DNA from: Variibacter gotjawalensis
Lineage (GTDB): Bacteria > Pseudomonadota > Alphaproteobacteria > Rhizobiales > Xanthobacteraceae
Reading direction: 5' to 3'
Length of the DNA: 64,000 nt
Assembly (NCBI RefSeq): GCF_002355335.1
Contig: NZ_AP014946.1
Coordinates: forward strand, 1,627,501 to 1,691,500
Shown: positions 35,052 through 43,631 of the stretch, piece after piece
How positions within the stretch are numbered: the stretch's first letter is position 1
How the letters are laid out: every line of letters starts with the position of its first letter
Made by a program: the position numbers and the translations under genes
The notes under the pieces: model-generated
Database searches by the model: none
Seen by the model: only the letters and a program-made list of their open reading frames with translations
What the model was told of the DNA's origin: nothing

Positions 35052-37609
35052 TGGGAAAAGACCACGGGCAGATGAAAGAGAACGGCGGCGTCAATCTCAC
35101 GAACTGCGATCGCGAGCCGATCCACATTCCGGGCAGCATCCAGCCGCACGGCGCGTTGATCGCGTGCGACATCGCGGCCGAGCGCATCGTCCGTCATTCG
35201 GCCAACGCAGCGGAATTCCTCGAACTGAAATCCAGCGAACTCGTCGGTGCGCCGACCGATCGCGTTCTCGGCGAGCGCGCCGCGCATGATTTGCGCAATG
35301 CGCTAACGAAGACGCTCGATCCTTCGCGCGCCGGGCAGTTGACCGGCTTCCGTCTCGATCACGGCGCGAAGACCTTCGACGTCGCGGTGCACCGTCACAA
35401 GGGCGTCGCGATTCTCGAATTCGAGGAAGCCGGCGTCGATAGCCAGGCATCGCTCGAAATCAGCCGCATGCTGATCGCGCGCATCCGCGATATCGACAAA
35501 ACGCCCGCGCTGATCCAGACAACAGCACGACTGCTGCGTGGCCTCCTCGAATACGACCGCGTGATGATCTATCAATTCGCGCCGGATGGTTCGGGGCGCG
35601 TTGCCGCGGAATCGAAACGCGGCGATCTCGAGAGCTTTCTGGGTCAACACTTTCCGGCGAGCGATATCCCGCAGCAGGCGCGCCAGCTTTATCTCCGCAA
35701 CACCATCCGCATCATCGGCGATGCGCGCGGCGGCGCGACTCCAATCGAGCCGCTGCTCGATGCCTCCGGTGAAGCGCTAGACTTATCGTATGCCCACCTG
35801 CGCAGCGTCTCACCGATCCACCTCGAATATCTCCGCAACATGGGCGTGGCGGCGTCGATGTCGATCTCGATCATCATCGGCGGCGAATTGTGGGGCCTCA
35901 TTGCGTGCCATCACTATGCGCCGCGCAATTTGACGATGGGGCAGCGCGTCGCCGCCGAACTGTTCGGCGAGTTTTTCTCGCTGCAGCTCGACACGCTGCG
36001 TCAGCGCGAACGCATCGCGCATGCGGCGGCCGCGCGCCGCTTGCTCGACGGCTTCGTGCGCGATTTCTCCTCGCACGACGACTATGCGGAATTCCTGCGC
36101 GCGAGCTTGCCGCATCTTGCCGAACTCATGCCGTGCGACGGCGCAGGCCTCTACATCGACGGGCGCTGGACTTCCTTCGGCGCAACGCCGCCGACCAGTG
36201 CGATCCCGCAGCTGACACGCTTCCTCAACGACGTCAGCGAAGGTCGCGTCTGGGCGACGCACGAACTCAGCGGCCGCTTGGACGATGCCACGATTTACTC
36301 GGAGCAGGCGTGCGGCACACTCGCGATCCCGCTCACGCAGACGCCGCGCGACTATCTCTTGTTCTTCCGCCGCGAGGTCATTCAGACAGTCGAGTGGGCT
36401 GGCGACCCGAACAAGTCATATGAGAGCGGCCCGCTGGGCGACCGCCTGACGCCACGCAAGAGCTTTTCGATCTGGAAAGAGCAGGTCGAGCGGCAGTCTC
36501 TGCCGTGGGGCGACGCCGACCGTGAGATCGCTGAGGCGACGCGCGTAGCACTGCTTGAGGTTATCCTCCGGCACTCGGAGACGCTGTCGGAAGAGCGCCG
36601 CAAGGCAGACGTTCGCCAGAAAATCCTGCACGAGGAACTCAATCACCGCGTCAAGAACATCCTGGCGCTCATCAAGTCGCTGGTATCGCAGCCGATCCGC
36701 GAGGCCGAGACGCTGACCAACTACGCGGCGGCGCTGAAGAAGCGCATCATGGCGCTGTCCTTCGCGCACGATCAAATTATCCGCAACGACGGCGGCGGCT
36801 CGCTCCGCTCGTTGTTCGAGGCCGAACTCTCGCCCTACCGCGATGCCGCCGCGATAGCGATGGAAGGCCCGCAGGTTTCGCTCGATGCGCGCGCCTTCTC
36901 GGTGTTCACGCTCGTCATCCACGAACTCGCGACCAACGCGGCGAAATACGGTGCGCTTTCGGTCTCGGGCGGCAAGCTGAGAGTGGATTGGAAGCTGGGC
37001 GAAACCGGCGATCTCCAAGTGCGCTGGAAGGAGACCGGCGGCCCGCCGGTGACGCCGCCGAAACGGCGGGGCTTCGGCACCGTGTTGGTGGATCGCAGCA
37101 TCCCGTTCGATCTCGGCGGCTCAAGCGAGCTCGACTATGCGATCGATGGTGTCGCGGCGAATTTTGTTGTGCCGGCGCGCTTCATTGGAAAATACATTCC
37201 GTCGCCCGCGCGAAGCGAAGCAAAACCAATTCCCGCTGTAACGGCGAGCGCGTTGACCGAGCTCAAGATCATGGTGCTCGAGGATCAGCTCGTCATCGCA
37301 ATGGACATAGAGACAATGCTCTCCGCGCATGGCGCCAAAGAGATCAATACATTTGCGACTGCCGCAGAGGCACTTCGGGGTTTAGGAAAGATCCGCCCGG
37401 ATATTGCAATCCTTGATGTGAATCTGGGCAGCGGCACGTCTATCGAAGTCGCAGAGGAGCTCAAGCGTTCCGGCATTCCGTTTGTCTTCGCCACCGGCTA
37501 CGGCGATTCTGCCATGATTCCGAGCACGCTTGCGGGAGTGCCGATGGTTCGCAAGCCTTACGATGCCGGAAGTTTAGTCGCAGCGATCGCGAGTGCGCGC
37601 GGCGGATAG
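35051..37609 (+). CDS. bphP: Bacteriophytochrome with HWE kinase and C-terminal receiver
   Basis: An 852-residue red/far-red photoreceptor. PAS at about 17-125, with chromophore Cys19 in NLTNCDREPIHIPGSIQPHG. GAF at about 140-310, with Asp205 in ASDIPQ and His257 in SPIHLEYLRNMG contacting biliverdin. PHY at about 325-500, with the PRKSF tongue motif. The HWE-family histidine kinase (about 515-715) has phosphoacceptor His532 in ELNHRVKN. A receiver (about 735-850) follows, with Asp789 in ILDVNL and a conserved Lys in VRKPYD. No separate output regulator is adjacent. Light probably sets autophosphorylation and the hybrid receiver. The neighbouring pilus cluster is a possible, unproven, target. 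Confidence 0.96.
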   Translation: MGKDHGQMKENGGVNLTNCDREPIHIPGSIQPHGALIACDIAAERIVRHSANAAEFLELKSSELVGAPTDRVLGERAAHDLRNALTKTLDPSRAGQLTGFRLDHGAKTFDVAVHRHKGVAILEFEEAGVDSQASLEISRMLIARIRDIDKTPALIQTTARLLRGLLEYDRVMIYQFAPDGSGRVAAESKRGDLESFLGQHFPASDIPQQARQLYLRNTIRIIGDARGGATPIEPLLDASGEALDLSYAHLRSVSPIHLEYLRNMGVAASMSISIIIGGELWGLIACHHYAPRNLTMGQRVAAELFGEFFSLQLDTLRQRERIAHAAAARRLLDGFVRDFSSHDDYAEFLRASLPHLAELMPCDGAGLYIDGRWTSFGATPPTSAIPQLTRFLNDVSEGRVWATHELSGRLDDATIYSEQACGTLAIPLTQTPRDYLLFFRREVIQTVEWAGDPNKSYESGPLGDRLTPRKSFSIWKEQVERQSLPWGDADREIAEATRVALLEVILRHSETLSEERRKADVRQKILHEELNHRVKNILALIKSLVSQPIREAETLTNYAAALKKRIMALSFAHDQIIRNDGGGSLRSLFEAELSPYRDAAAIAMEGPQVSLDARAFSVFTLVIHELATNAAKYGALSVSGGKLRVDWKLGETGDLQVRWKETGGPPVTPPKRRGFGTVLVDRSIPFDLGGSSELDYAIDGVAANFVVPARFIGKYIPSPARSEAKPIPAVTASALTELKIMVLEDQLVIAMDIETMLSAHGAKEINTFATAAEALRGLGKIRPDIAILDVNLGSGTSIEVAEELKRSGIPFVFATGYGDSAMIPSTLAGVPMVRKPYDAGSLVAAIASARGG

Positions 37610-37752
37610 TCATCGCATCAACTGTCGCGGAAATTTTGCGCAGAGATCTTGAACCCAACCAACTCCGATCCACTTAGCACACAGCTTGCATAGGAACCGG
37701 ATGCCGGGCTGAACGTTCGAGTATCCGAAGCTAGAAAAACAGGGCGGTGGTC

Positions 37753-37938
37753 ATGACTCAGGTTAGTTTCGAGATCGCAAAACACGTCGAGGGCTGGGGC
37801 ATTCGGCGCGGTGCCGAGATCGCCGGCTCGTATCCGACGCGTGAAGCCGCGCTGGAAGCCGCCAAGGCTTTTGCTCAGAAGCACCTCGGCCAAGGTAAGC
37901 ACGTCAGCATCCGCGTACCGACGGCGCTGGAAGCCTGA
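37753..37938 (+). CDS. Small DUF2188-like protein
   Basis: A 61-residue protein whose pattern (EIAKHVEGWGIRRG, then SYPTREAALEAAKAFAQKH and a final VSIRVP strand) resembles the small DUF2188 fold. No function is known. ATG 37753 is used; GTG 37747 is an alternative. A strong terminator follows, so it is an independent short transcript. A similar-looking protein is encoded at 52139. Confidence 0.65.
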   Translation: MTQVSFEIAKHVEGWGIRRGAEIAGSYPTREAALEAAKAFAQKHLGQGKHVSIRVPTALEA

Positions 37939-37964
37939 TCGCCGCTGATTTTTGAGATCTGAAT

Positions 37965-37996
37965 AACCGGCCACTGCTCAGTGGCCGGTTTTTTTG
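37965..37996 (+). terminator. Rho-independent terminator
   Basis: AACCGGCCAC (37965-37974), loop TGCTCA, GTGGCCGGTT (37981-37990), then TTTTT. A perfect 10-bp stem after the DUF2188-like gene. Confidence 0.92.
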
Positions 37997-38129
37997 TGCG
38001 TTGTCGGTGCCGCGCCGCGCGTATTAAATTGTTGTTAACCATGAAGAAACGATACTCGCAGTTGAAATAAATCAGCGACTCGCTCGGTGCGTGCGAAAAC
38101 TGATGCAAGAACAGCGAGATACGGCGACG

Positions 38130-38702
38130 ATGCTTTATGACAACCGTCCAGGCCAATTGACGCTATCTATTTATATTCGGGCGAAGAGAATTTTAACTCG
38201 CCGGGTATCTCGCGCGGCCGCCAGCGTATTGCTCGTGTCGCTTTGCTTCGCCGCAATTCTGCCACGGCCCGCCGAAGCCCAGACGGCAACCGGCAGCTTT
38301 CAGGTGCTGATCAACATCCTGAAGCAGTGCACCGTCAGCACATTCACCAACATGGACTTCGGCACCAACCCGGGAATCATCACGACCCCGATCACCCAGA
38401 CCTCGACCTTCGTGGTCCTCTGCACCGGCACGACGCCGTACACTGTCGGCCTAGATGCCGGCACCGCGCCTGGCGCGACGGTGACGACGCGGCAGATGCA
38501 GCAGGGCGCGGCCCGCATCAACTACGCGCTCTATTCTGACGCGGGGCGCACGCTGAACTGGGGCAATGCCGCGCCCGACTGGGTGTCGGGTACCGGCACC
38601 GGGCTTCCGCAGACGCTCACGGTCTATGGCCGCGTGCCCGCTCAAGTCGCAACCGCGACGGGCGGTTACACCGACACGATCACCGTAACGGTGACCTACT
38701 GA
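38130..38702 (+). CDS. SCPU (spore coat U) domain pilus subunit, CsuA/B-like
   Basis: A protein of about 190 residues. The signal peptide has a long basic n-region (hydrophobic core AAASVLLVSLCFAAILP, cleavage after AEAQ). One SCPU domain follows, with a conserved early Cys (LKQCTVST), FGTNPG, a second Cys (VVLCTGTTPYTVGLDAG), YALYSDAGRTLNWGN and a C-terminal strand TDTITVTVTY. This is the major-subunit type of Csu archaic chaperone-usher pili. Start uncertain: ATG 38130 was taken, with ATG 38103 and GTG 38091 also in frame. It opens the four-gene pilus cluster. Confidence 0.88.
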   Translation: MLYDNRPGQLTLSIYIRAKRILTRRVSRAAASVLLVSLCFAAILPRPAEAQTATGSFQVLINILKQCTVSTFTNMDFGTNPGIITTPITQTSTFVVLCTGTTPYTVGLDAGTAPGATVTTRQMQQGAARINYALYSDAGRTLNWGNAAPDWVSGTGTGLPQTLTVYGRVPAQVATATGGYTDTITVTVTY

Positions 38703-38806
38703 TGCCGAACCTTTCACCCCCCGGATAACAGAAGAAGCGCGCAGAAGAACCGGCCAAGCGGACCTGAAGCGCTCTCCACTTCAAGACAGAACACGAAGGA
38801 CAACAT

Positions 38807-39523
38807 ATGAACCGGTTAGGCCTCATCGCGGCCATGGCGACGCTCGCTCTGAGTTTCGGCGCTAACGCCGCGTCGTTGCAGGTGTCGCCCGTTCTGCTCG
38901 AAGTTCCGGCGCCGGGCGCCGCCACGACGATGACGCTGCGCAACAACGGCGACCACCCGATCATGGCGCAGGTGCGCGTCTTCCGTTGGACGCAGCAGAA
39001 CGGCGAAGAAAAGCTTGAGCCCGCGACGGACGTGGTCGCGTCACCGCCGATCGCCGAACTGCGGCCGAAGCAAGATTACACCGTGCGTGTCGTGCGCACC
39101 GCGAAGCATCCTTACGTCGGCGAGGAGACTTATCGCGTCGTCGTCGACGAATTGCCGGATCCGACCAAACGCGCCGGGACGATCGCATTGGTGCTCCGCC
39201 ATTCGGTGCCGTTGTTCTTTACGACGCCGGCCGCCGCCGCTGCGCAACCCATCTACGCGATCTCGCAAAGCAAAGGCGCGCTGACGCTGCGGGTGACCAA
39301 TCGCGGCGATCGCCGCGTGCAGCTCTCGGCTGTCACCGTGCGCGCACCATCCGGGCGCCAGGTGAGCTTCGGTCCGGGGCTCGTCGGCTATGCGCTCGGC
39401 CGCTCGACGATGCAGTGGACTGTGCGCAGCGCCGACCTCGGCGCCCGATCGGGTTTCATGATCAACGCCAATTCCGAAACGGGTAAGATCGTTGCGCAAG
39501 CCACGGGCGATAACGCGCCCTGA
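38807..39523 (+). CDS. Periplasmic pilus chaperone, CsuC-like
   Basis: A 238-residue PapD-type chaperone with signal peptide ending SFGANAA. The first domain runs SLQVSPVLLEVPAPG with RVFRWTQQNGEEKLEP. The archaic-type conserved block KQDYTVRVVRTAKHPYVGEETYRVVVDELP carries the Arg/Lys anchoring region (shown here in part). The second domain has LTLRVTNRGDRRVQLSAV. It donates a strand to SCPU subunits and delivers them to the usher. The 3' end overlaps the usher gene by 32 nt. Confidence 0.92.
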   Translation: MNRLGLIAAMATLALSFGANAASLQVSPVLLEVPAPGAATTMTLRNNGDHPIMAQVRVFRWTQQNGEEKLEPATDVVASPPIAELRPKQDYTVRVVRTAKHPYVGEETYRVVVDELPDPTKRAGTIALVLRHSVPLFFTTPAAAAAQPIYAISQSKGALTLRVTNRGDRRVQLSAVTVRAPSGRQVSFGPGLVGYALGRSTMQWTVRSADLGARSGFMINANSETGKIVAQATGDNAP

Positions 39524-41963
39524 CGTCTGGCTCTGCCTTTTCTGCGCGTTGGTTTCTTCGCAGGTCTTGGCTCAGGCGGTCTTGGCTCAAGCGATTCAGG
39601 AGCGGGCCCTGCAGCTCGAAGCCAGTATGGCTGGTCGCAAGCTCGAATTGATCGGCAGTTTTTTCCAGCGCCGCGATGGTTCGCTGACGGCCAAGCGCCG
39701 CGAACTCGAAGGCCTCGGCCTCAAAGTGCCGGACCGCTTCGCGGCGGAAGACGATGTCGCGCTCAGCGATCTCCCCGGCCTGACCTACCGCTTCGACGAG
39801 CCGGGACAGTCGATCGATTTCACGGTGGCGGATACGGGCCGCATCGCCACGGAGTACAATCTGCGCGGCTCGGCGACCGGCCCCGCGCCGGTCGGTGCCA
39901 GCGGCACGGGCGCGGTGCTCAATTATTCGCTGTTCGGCGCGGCCGGACGCGATCAATCGGTCGGCTGGCTCTATCAAGGCGCGTCGGCTTCGTTCGACGC
40001 GCGCGTTTACGGACCGCTCGGCGTGCTCTCGCAAACCGCGCTCGTGACCTCGAACGCGCTCTACGACAATCGCGCATCGGCCGTACGCCTCGAGACCGCG
40101 TGGACTTACACAGACACAAAATCGCTCATCACCTATCGCGCCGGCGACACGATCTCCGGCGCGCTGGCGTGGACGCGTCCGATCCGCATGGGCGGCTTTC
40201 AGATGCAGCGCAATTTCGCCGTCCGCCCGGACCTCGTGACGTTGCCGCTGCCGAGTGTCAGCGGCAGCGCGGCCGTGCCGACGACGGTCGACGTCTACGT
40301 CAACAACGTGCGCACCGTATCGCAGGACGTCAACGCGGGCCCGTTTCGTTTGACCAACGTGCCGATTGTCGGCGGTAACGGCACGGCACGGGTTGTCGTG
40401 CGCGATGCATCCGGCAATACGAGCGAGCAGTCTCTGCCGTTTTTCGTCTCGCCGGACCTTTTGCGTGGCGGCCTGCATGACTTCTCGGTCGAGGTGGGCT
40501 TTCCGCGCCTCTATTACGGCACATACTCGGACCTCTATTCCGGCGAGCTCGCGGGCTCCGCCAGCGGGCGTTATGGCGTGACGGATTTCTTCACCGTGCA
40601 GGCGCACGGGGAGGGGACGAGGGGCCTTGCCAATGGCGGCCTCGGCGCCGCTTTCGCGGTTTCGAACCTCGCACTCTTCAATGTCGCCGGTGCCGGCAGC
40701 TGGCATGAAGGCCGCTACGGCGGCCAAGTCTTCGCATCGTTCGAGACACGCATCTGGGGTGTCTCCTTCTACGCCTCCACGTTGCGCACCATCGGCGACT
40801 ATGAGGACCTTGCGTCCGTTACCGCGCAGCCGTTGCTGTTCGGCGCGTCGCAAGTTGCCGCGTCCAGCCAAGGCTACCTTGGCGGGCTGTCCGCCACGCT
40901 CAATTCGTTTCGCCCGCCCAAAGCGGTTGACCGCATTTCGATCGGCATGCCGGTCGCCGCGATTAAGGGCTCGGTCAACTTGAGCTACGTGCACCTGCAA
41001 CAGGCGCTTGGCGAGACCAACAACATCGTCAGCGCGACCTATACGCGCCCGCTGCCCTACAACGGATCGTTCTTCGCCACGGCGTTCACGGACGTCTCGC
41101 GACCGCGAAACCTGAGCGTCTTCGCGGGTGTGTCGTTTCCGCTCAACGCCGATGTGCTGAACCGTAATCTCCCCGAAAGCCTGACGCGCGACGTGATCGT
41201 ATCGTCGGGTGTGAACGCGGGGCCGGACGGCGTGACGGTCGGCTCCGAAATCACCAAGCCGCTGCGGCAAGAGCCGGGCAGTTTCGGCTATCGCATCCGC
41301 GACACCGAAGGCGCGCGCGTCCAGCAGCAGCGCCTCGTCGCGCTCGGCTATCGAGGCAACAACGGCCAGATCACTGCGACCGCGATGCAGACGCCGAACG
41401 GACTTTACGGCACCGGCCAACTCGAAGGCTCGGTGGTCGTCGCGGGCGGCAGCGTCTTCTTCGGCAATCGTATCGACGACGCCTTCGCGATCGTCAACGC
41501 GGGCGCCCCGAATGTCGACGTGCTCTTCGACAACCGGCGCGTCGCGCAATCCGGCTCCGACGGCAAGGCGCTCGTCGCCGGACTGCGTGCATATCAGAAC
41601 AACAAAGTCGCCATCGACACGACGAACTTGCCGCTTACGGCCGCCGTCGACACCACGCAGGAATATGTCGCGCCGCGCGACCGCTCGGGCGTCGTCGTCG
41701 ATTTCGGCGTCAAAGCGACGACGCCGTCCGCCATCGTGATCCTGAATGGCCAGGACGGAAAGCCACTCGCCGCAGGGCTTCGCGGCACGACCGCGGAAGG
41801 CGAGGGTTTCGTCGTCGGTTATGACGGCCGCGCTTACATCTCGAAACTTCAGCCGGCCAACGCCGTGACGGTCAATCTCGATCCGGCGACGTGCACGGCG
41901 ACATTCCCGTTCGCTCCGCAAGCAGACGCAATCGCAACGATCGGGCCGATCGCATGTCAGTGA
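39492..41963 (+). CDS. Outer-membrane usher, CsuD-like
   Basis: An 823-residue FimD/PapC-type usher that threads pilus subunits across the outer membrane. Signal peptide (VWLCLFCALVSSQVLA), N-terminal chaperone-binding domain, a long beta-barrel region (FRLTNVPIVGGNGTARVVVRD, SPDLLRGGLHDFSVEVGFPR), a plug, and C-terminal domains (GLRGTTAEGEGFVVGYDGRA, TCTATFPF). The only start giving the full signal peptide is TTG 39492, inside the chaperone gene, so translation probably depends on coupling. The stop overlaps the next gene by 10 nt. A long open frame on the opposite strand is a codon-bias shadow. Confidence 0.93.
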   Translation: MRKPRAITRPDVWLCLFCALVSSQVLAQAVLAQAIQERALQLEASMAGRKLELIGSFFQRRDGSLTAKRRELEGLGLKVPDRFAAEDDVALSDLPGLTYRFDEPGQSIDFTVADTGRIATEYNLRGSATGPAPVGASGTGAVLNYSLFGAAGRDQSVGWLYQGASASFDARVYGPLGVLSQTALVTSNALYDNRASAVRLETAWTYTDTKSLITYRAGDTISGALAWTRPIRMGGFQMQRNFAVRPDLVTLPLPSVSGSAAVPTTVDVYVNNVRTVSQDVNAGPFRLTNVPIVGGNGTARVVVRDASGNTSEQSLPFFVSPDLLRGGLHDFSVEVGFPRLYYGTYSDLYSGELAGSASGRYGVTDFFTVQAHGEGTRGLANGGLGAAFAVSNLALFNVAGAGSWHEGRYGGQVFASFETRIWGVSFYASTLRTIGDYEDLASVTAQPLLFGASQVAASSQGYLGGLSATLNSFRPPKAVDRISIGMPVAAIKGSVNLSYVHLQQALGETNNIVSATYTRPLPYNGSFFATAFTDVSRPRNLSVFAGVSFPLNADVLNRNLPESLTRDVIVSSGVNAGPDGVTVGSEITKPLRQEPGSFGYRIRDTEGARVQQQRLVALGYRGNNGQITATAMQTPNGLYGTGQLEGSVVVAGGSVFFGNRIDDAFAIVNAGAPNVDVLFDNRRVAQSGSDGKALVAGLRAYQNNKVAIDTTNLPLTAAVDTTQEYVAPRDRSGVVVDFGVKATTPSAIVILNGQDGKPLAAGLRGTTAEGEGFVVGYDGRAYISKLQPANAVTVNLDPATCTATFPFAPQADAIATIGPIACQ

Positions 41964-42901
41964 TCCGCCGCATCGCGATGCTCGTCGGCGTTGTCTTAGC
42001 GCTCTGCTTCATCGCCGCGCCGATTGCGCAGGCGCAATCGTGTTCTGTGTCGATAACCAACGTTGCGTTTGGCGATGTCGACGTGACGCTGAACACAGTC
42101 ATCGACGTGCAGGCAACTGTCAGCGTGACCTGCTCTACTTTGCTCGGCGTGCGAGTCTGTATCGATATCGGTGCCGGCACAGGCGGCGGAACGAACGCGG
42201 CCAACCGGCGCATGATCAACGGTGCGAACTCGCTGAACTATGGGCTGTTCAGCGATCCGGGGCGTACCGTGCCGTGGGGGTCGAGCCGATGGCCCGCCGG
42301 TGGCGGCACAGATGTTTTCATCGACATGAACAGCGGCACCCAAACGAGAACGCTTTATGCTCGGCTCTACGCTGGCCAACAAACGGCATTGCCGCTCCTC
42401 TATGCGAGTACTTTTACGGGCCTCGAAGCCAGCATTCGCTACGGACTGCTGTCGGGACTACTTGGCTGTTCGCTGTTGACGACGACGTCCTCGACTACAT
42501 TTACGGCGACAGCCAATGTGCCTAAGACATGCCGCGTCAGCGCGGGGAACATCAATTTCGGTTCGAACGGATTGCTGCTGACAAACATCGATCAGGCATC
42601 CGCTTTGTCATCGACCTGCACCAACACGACGCCGTATTGGATCGGACTCAACGGCGGCCTGCAGGGCGCAACCAACCCGACGCAACGCAAAATGATGAAA
42701 GGGCTGGAGTTCGTTCTTTACGGCCTCTATCGCGACAACGCGCGATCGCTGCCGTGGGGATCGACCAACGGCACTAACACTGTATCCGGCACCGGCAGTG
42801 GTTTCGCACAGCCGGCACAGATTTTCGGTCGCGTCGCTCCGCAGGCGACGCCTTCGCCAGGGGGTTATCAAGATACGGTCGTTGCCACGATCAATTATTA
42901 G
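41954..42901 (+). CDS. Two-domain SCPU protein, probable pilus tip (CsuE-like)
   Basis: A 315-residue protein with signal peptide (IAMLVGVVLALCFIAAPIAQA) and two consecutive SCPU domains. Domain 1 is about residues 28-175 (CSVSITNVAFGDVDV through LNYGLFSDPGRTVPWGS). Domain 2 is about 180-315 (CRVSAGNINFGSN through VLYGLYRDNARSLPWGS, ending DTVVATINY). The two-domain layout and last place in the cluster match the tip adhesin of archaic pili. The ATG lies 10 nt inside the usher gene. Confidence 0.88.
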   Translation: MSVIRRIAMLVGVVLALCFIAAPIAQAQSCSVSITNVAFGDVDVTLNTVIDVQATVSVTCSTLLGVRVCIDIGAGTGGGTNAANRRMINGANSLNYGLFSDPGRTVPWGSSRWPAGGGTDVFIDMNSGTQTRTLYARLYAGQQTALPLLYASTFTGLEASIRYGLLSGLLGCSLLTTTSSTTFTATANVPKTCRVSAGNINFGSNGLLLTNIDQASALSSTCTNTTPYWIGLNGGLQGATNPTQRKMMKGLEFVLYGLYRDNARSLPWGSTNGTNTVSGTGSGFAQPAQIFGRVAPQATPSPGGYQDTVVATINY

Positions 42902-43021
42902 TTGGTCTAAAGTGTTCCGATGTGTTTCATTCTGGCACAGTATTGCGCAAAATTGTCGCAGAAGATCAGTGATCTAGCGGGTAAACACCACCAACAAGGG
43001 TAAACGGATTAACCTCAAGAT

Positions 43022-43067
43022 TAGCAAGCTTTTAACATAGGTTGTCACAATACAACTAAGCTTGCTA
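43022..43067 (+). promoter_or_regulatory. Nested inverted repeats upstream of the coiled-coil/HD pair
   Basis: TAGCAAGCTT (43022-43031) and AAGCTTGCTA (43058-43067) are perfectly complementary. Between them GTTGT and ACAAC form a second pair around CACAAT. The element ends 48 nt before the ATG. A GGGTAAAC direct repeat (42979 and 42998) lies just upstream. It could be a dimeric operator or a leader hairpin. Confidence 0.5.
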
Positions 43068-43115
43068 CGGTTGTCATGGAAGCGGCCAAGAAAACAGTTA
43101 GTGAGTATCAAAAAG

Positions 43116-43631
43116 ATGCCAAGCACTTCCGTTACTGCCAACGACCTTCCGGTCGCTAAGGCGCCCCAGACACAGCCTTTGGGTCTCAGCGCTGGCCTCT
43201 ACGCAGTCGCAACTGCATCGGAGAATTTCCCGCAGTTCGAAAGCGCGACCGATGTTCACAATCTGCTGGAAAAGAAATCGCGCCTTCTCGGTGCCGAAAT
43301 CCGAATGCTCGAGCAGCGCCGTCAAGCTTTGCGCGCGATGGAGAAAGCGCGCGACGCAGTCTACGGCGAACTCGCCGCATCGGTTGCCATGCTGACGAGC
43401 TCCGCCAATGCACTCACGGCGTCGCTCAACGACGCCGAGATGCCGGACCAAGTCGGCGCAGCATTCGACGGCAATCTTGAATCGCTCGATCGCCTCGAGA
43501 ATGTCACCGCGGCTTTGATCACGAACTTCCATTGCTGGCGCGCGGCCTGGGAACAGTATGCGCTGACCTGCAATCGCGCGAAGATTCTCAAAGCCGAAAT
43601 GTCCGCGGCCGAACCCCTCGTCGACGCGTGA
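43116..43631 (+). CDS. Coiled-coil protein of unknown function
   Basis: A protein of about 171 residues, mainly helical. After a 45-residue Pro/Thr/Ala-rich head, residues 50-100 form a likely coiled coil (LLEKKSRLLGAEIRMLEQRR, ALRAMEKARDAVYGEL). A second helical part ends WEQYALTCNRAKILKAEM. There are no catalytic motifs. The start is uncertain: ATG 43116, with GTG 43101 and an earlier ATG/TTG also in frame, none with a strong ribosome site. The stop overlaps the HD gene (GTGA), so the two proteins are likely co-produced. Confidence 0.7.
   Translation: MPSTSVTANDLPVAKAPQTQPLGLSAGLYAVATASENFPQFESATDVHNLLEKKSRLLGAEIRMLEQRRQALRAMEKARDAVYGELAASVAMLTSSANALTASLNDAEMPDQVGAAFDGNLESLDRLENVTAALITNFHCWRAAWEQYALTCNRAKILKAEMSAAEPLVDA

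Noticed and set aside
39462-41921. An 819-codon open frame on the strand opposite the usher gene
   Set aside because: It mirrors the usher codons, is Arg/Ala-rich without domains, and the usher reading has a full family match. It is a GC-codon-bias shadow.
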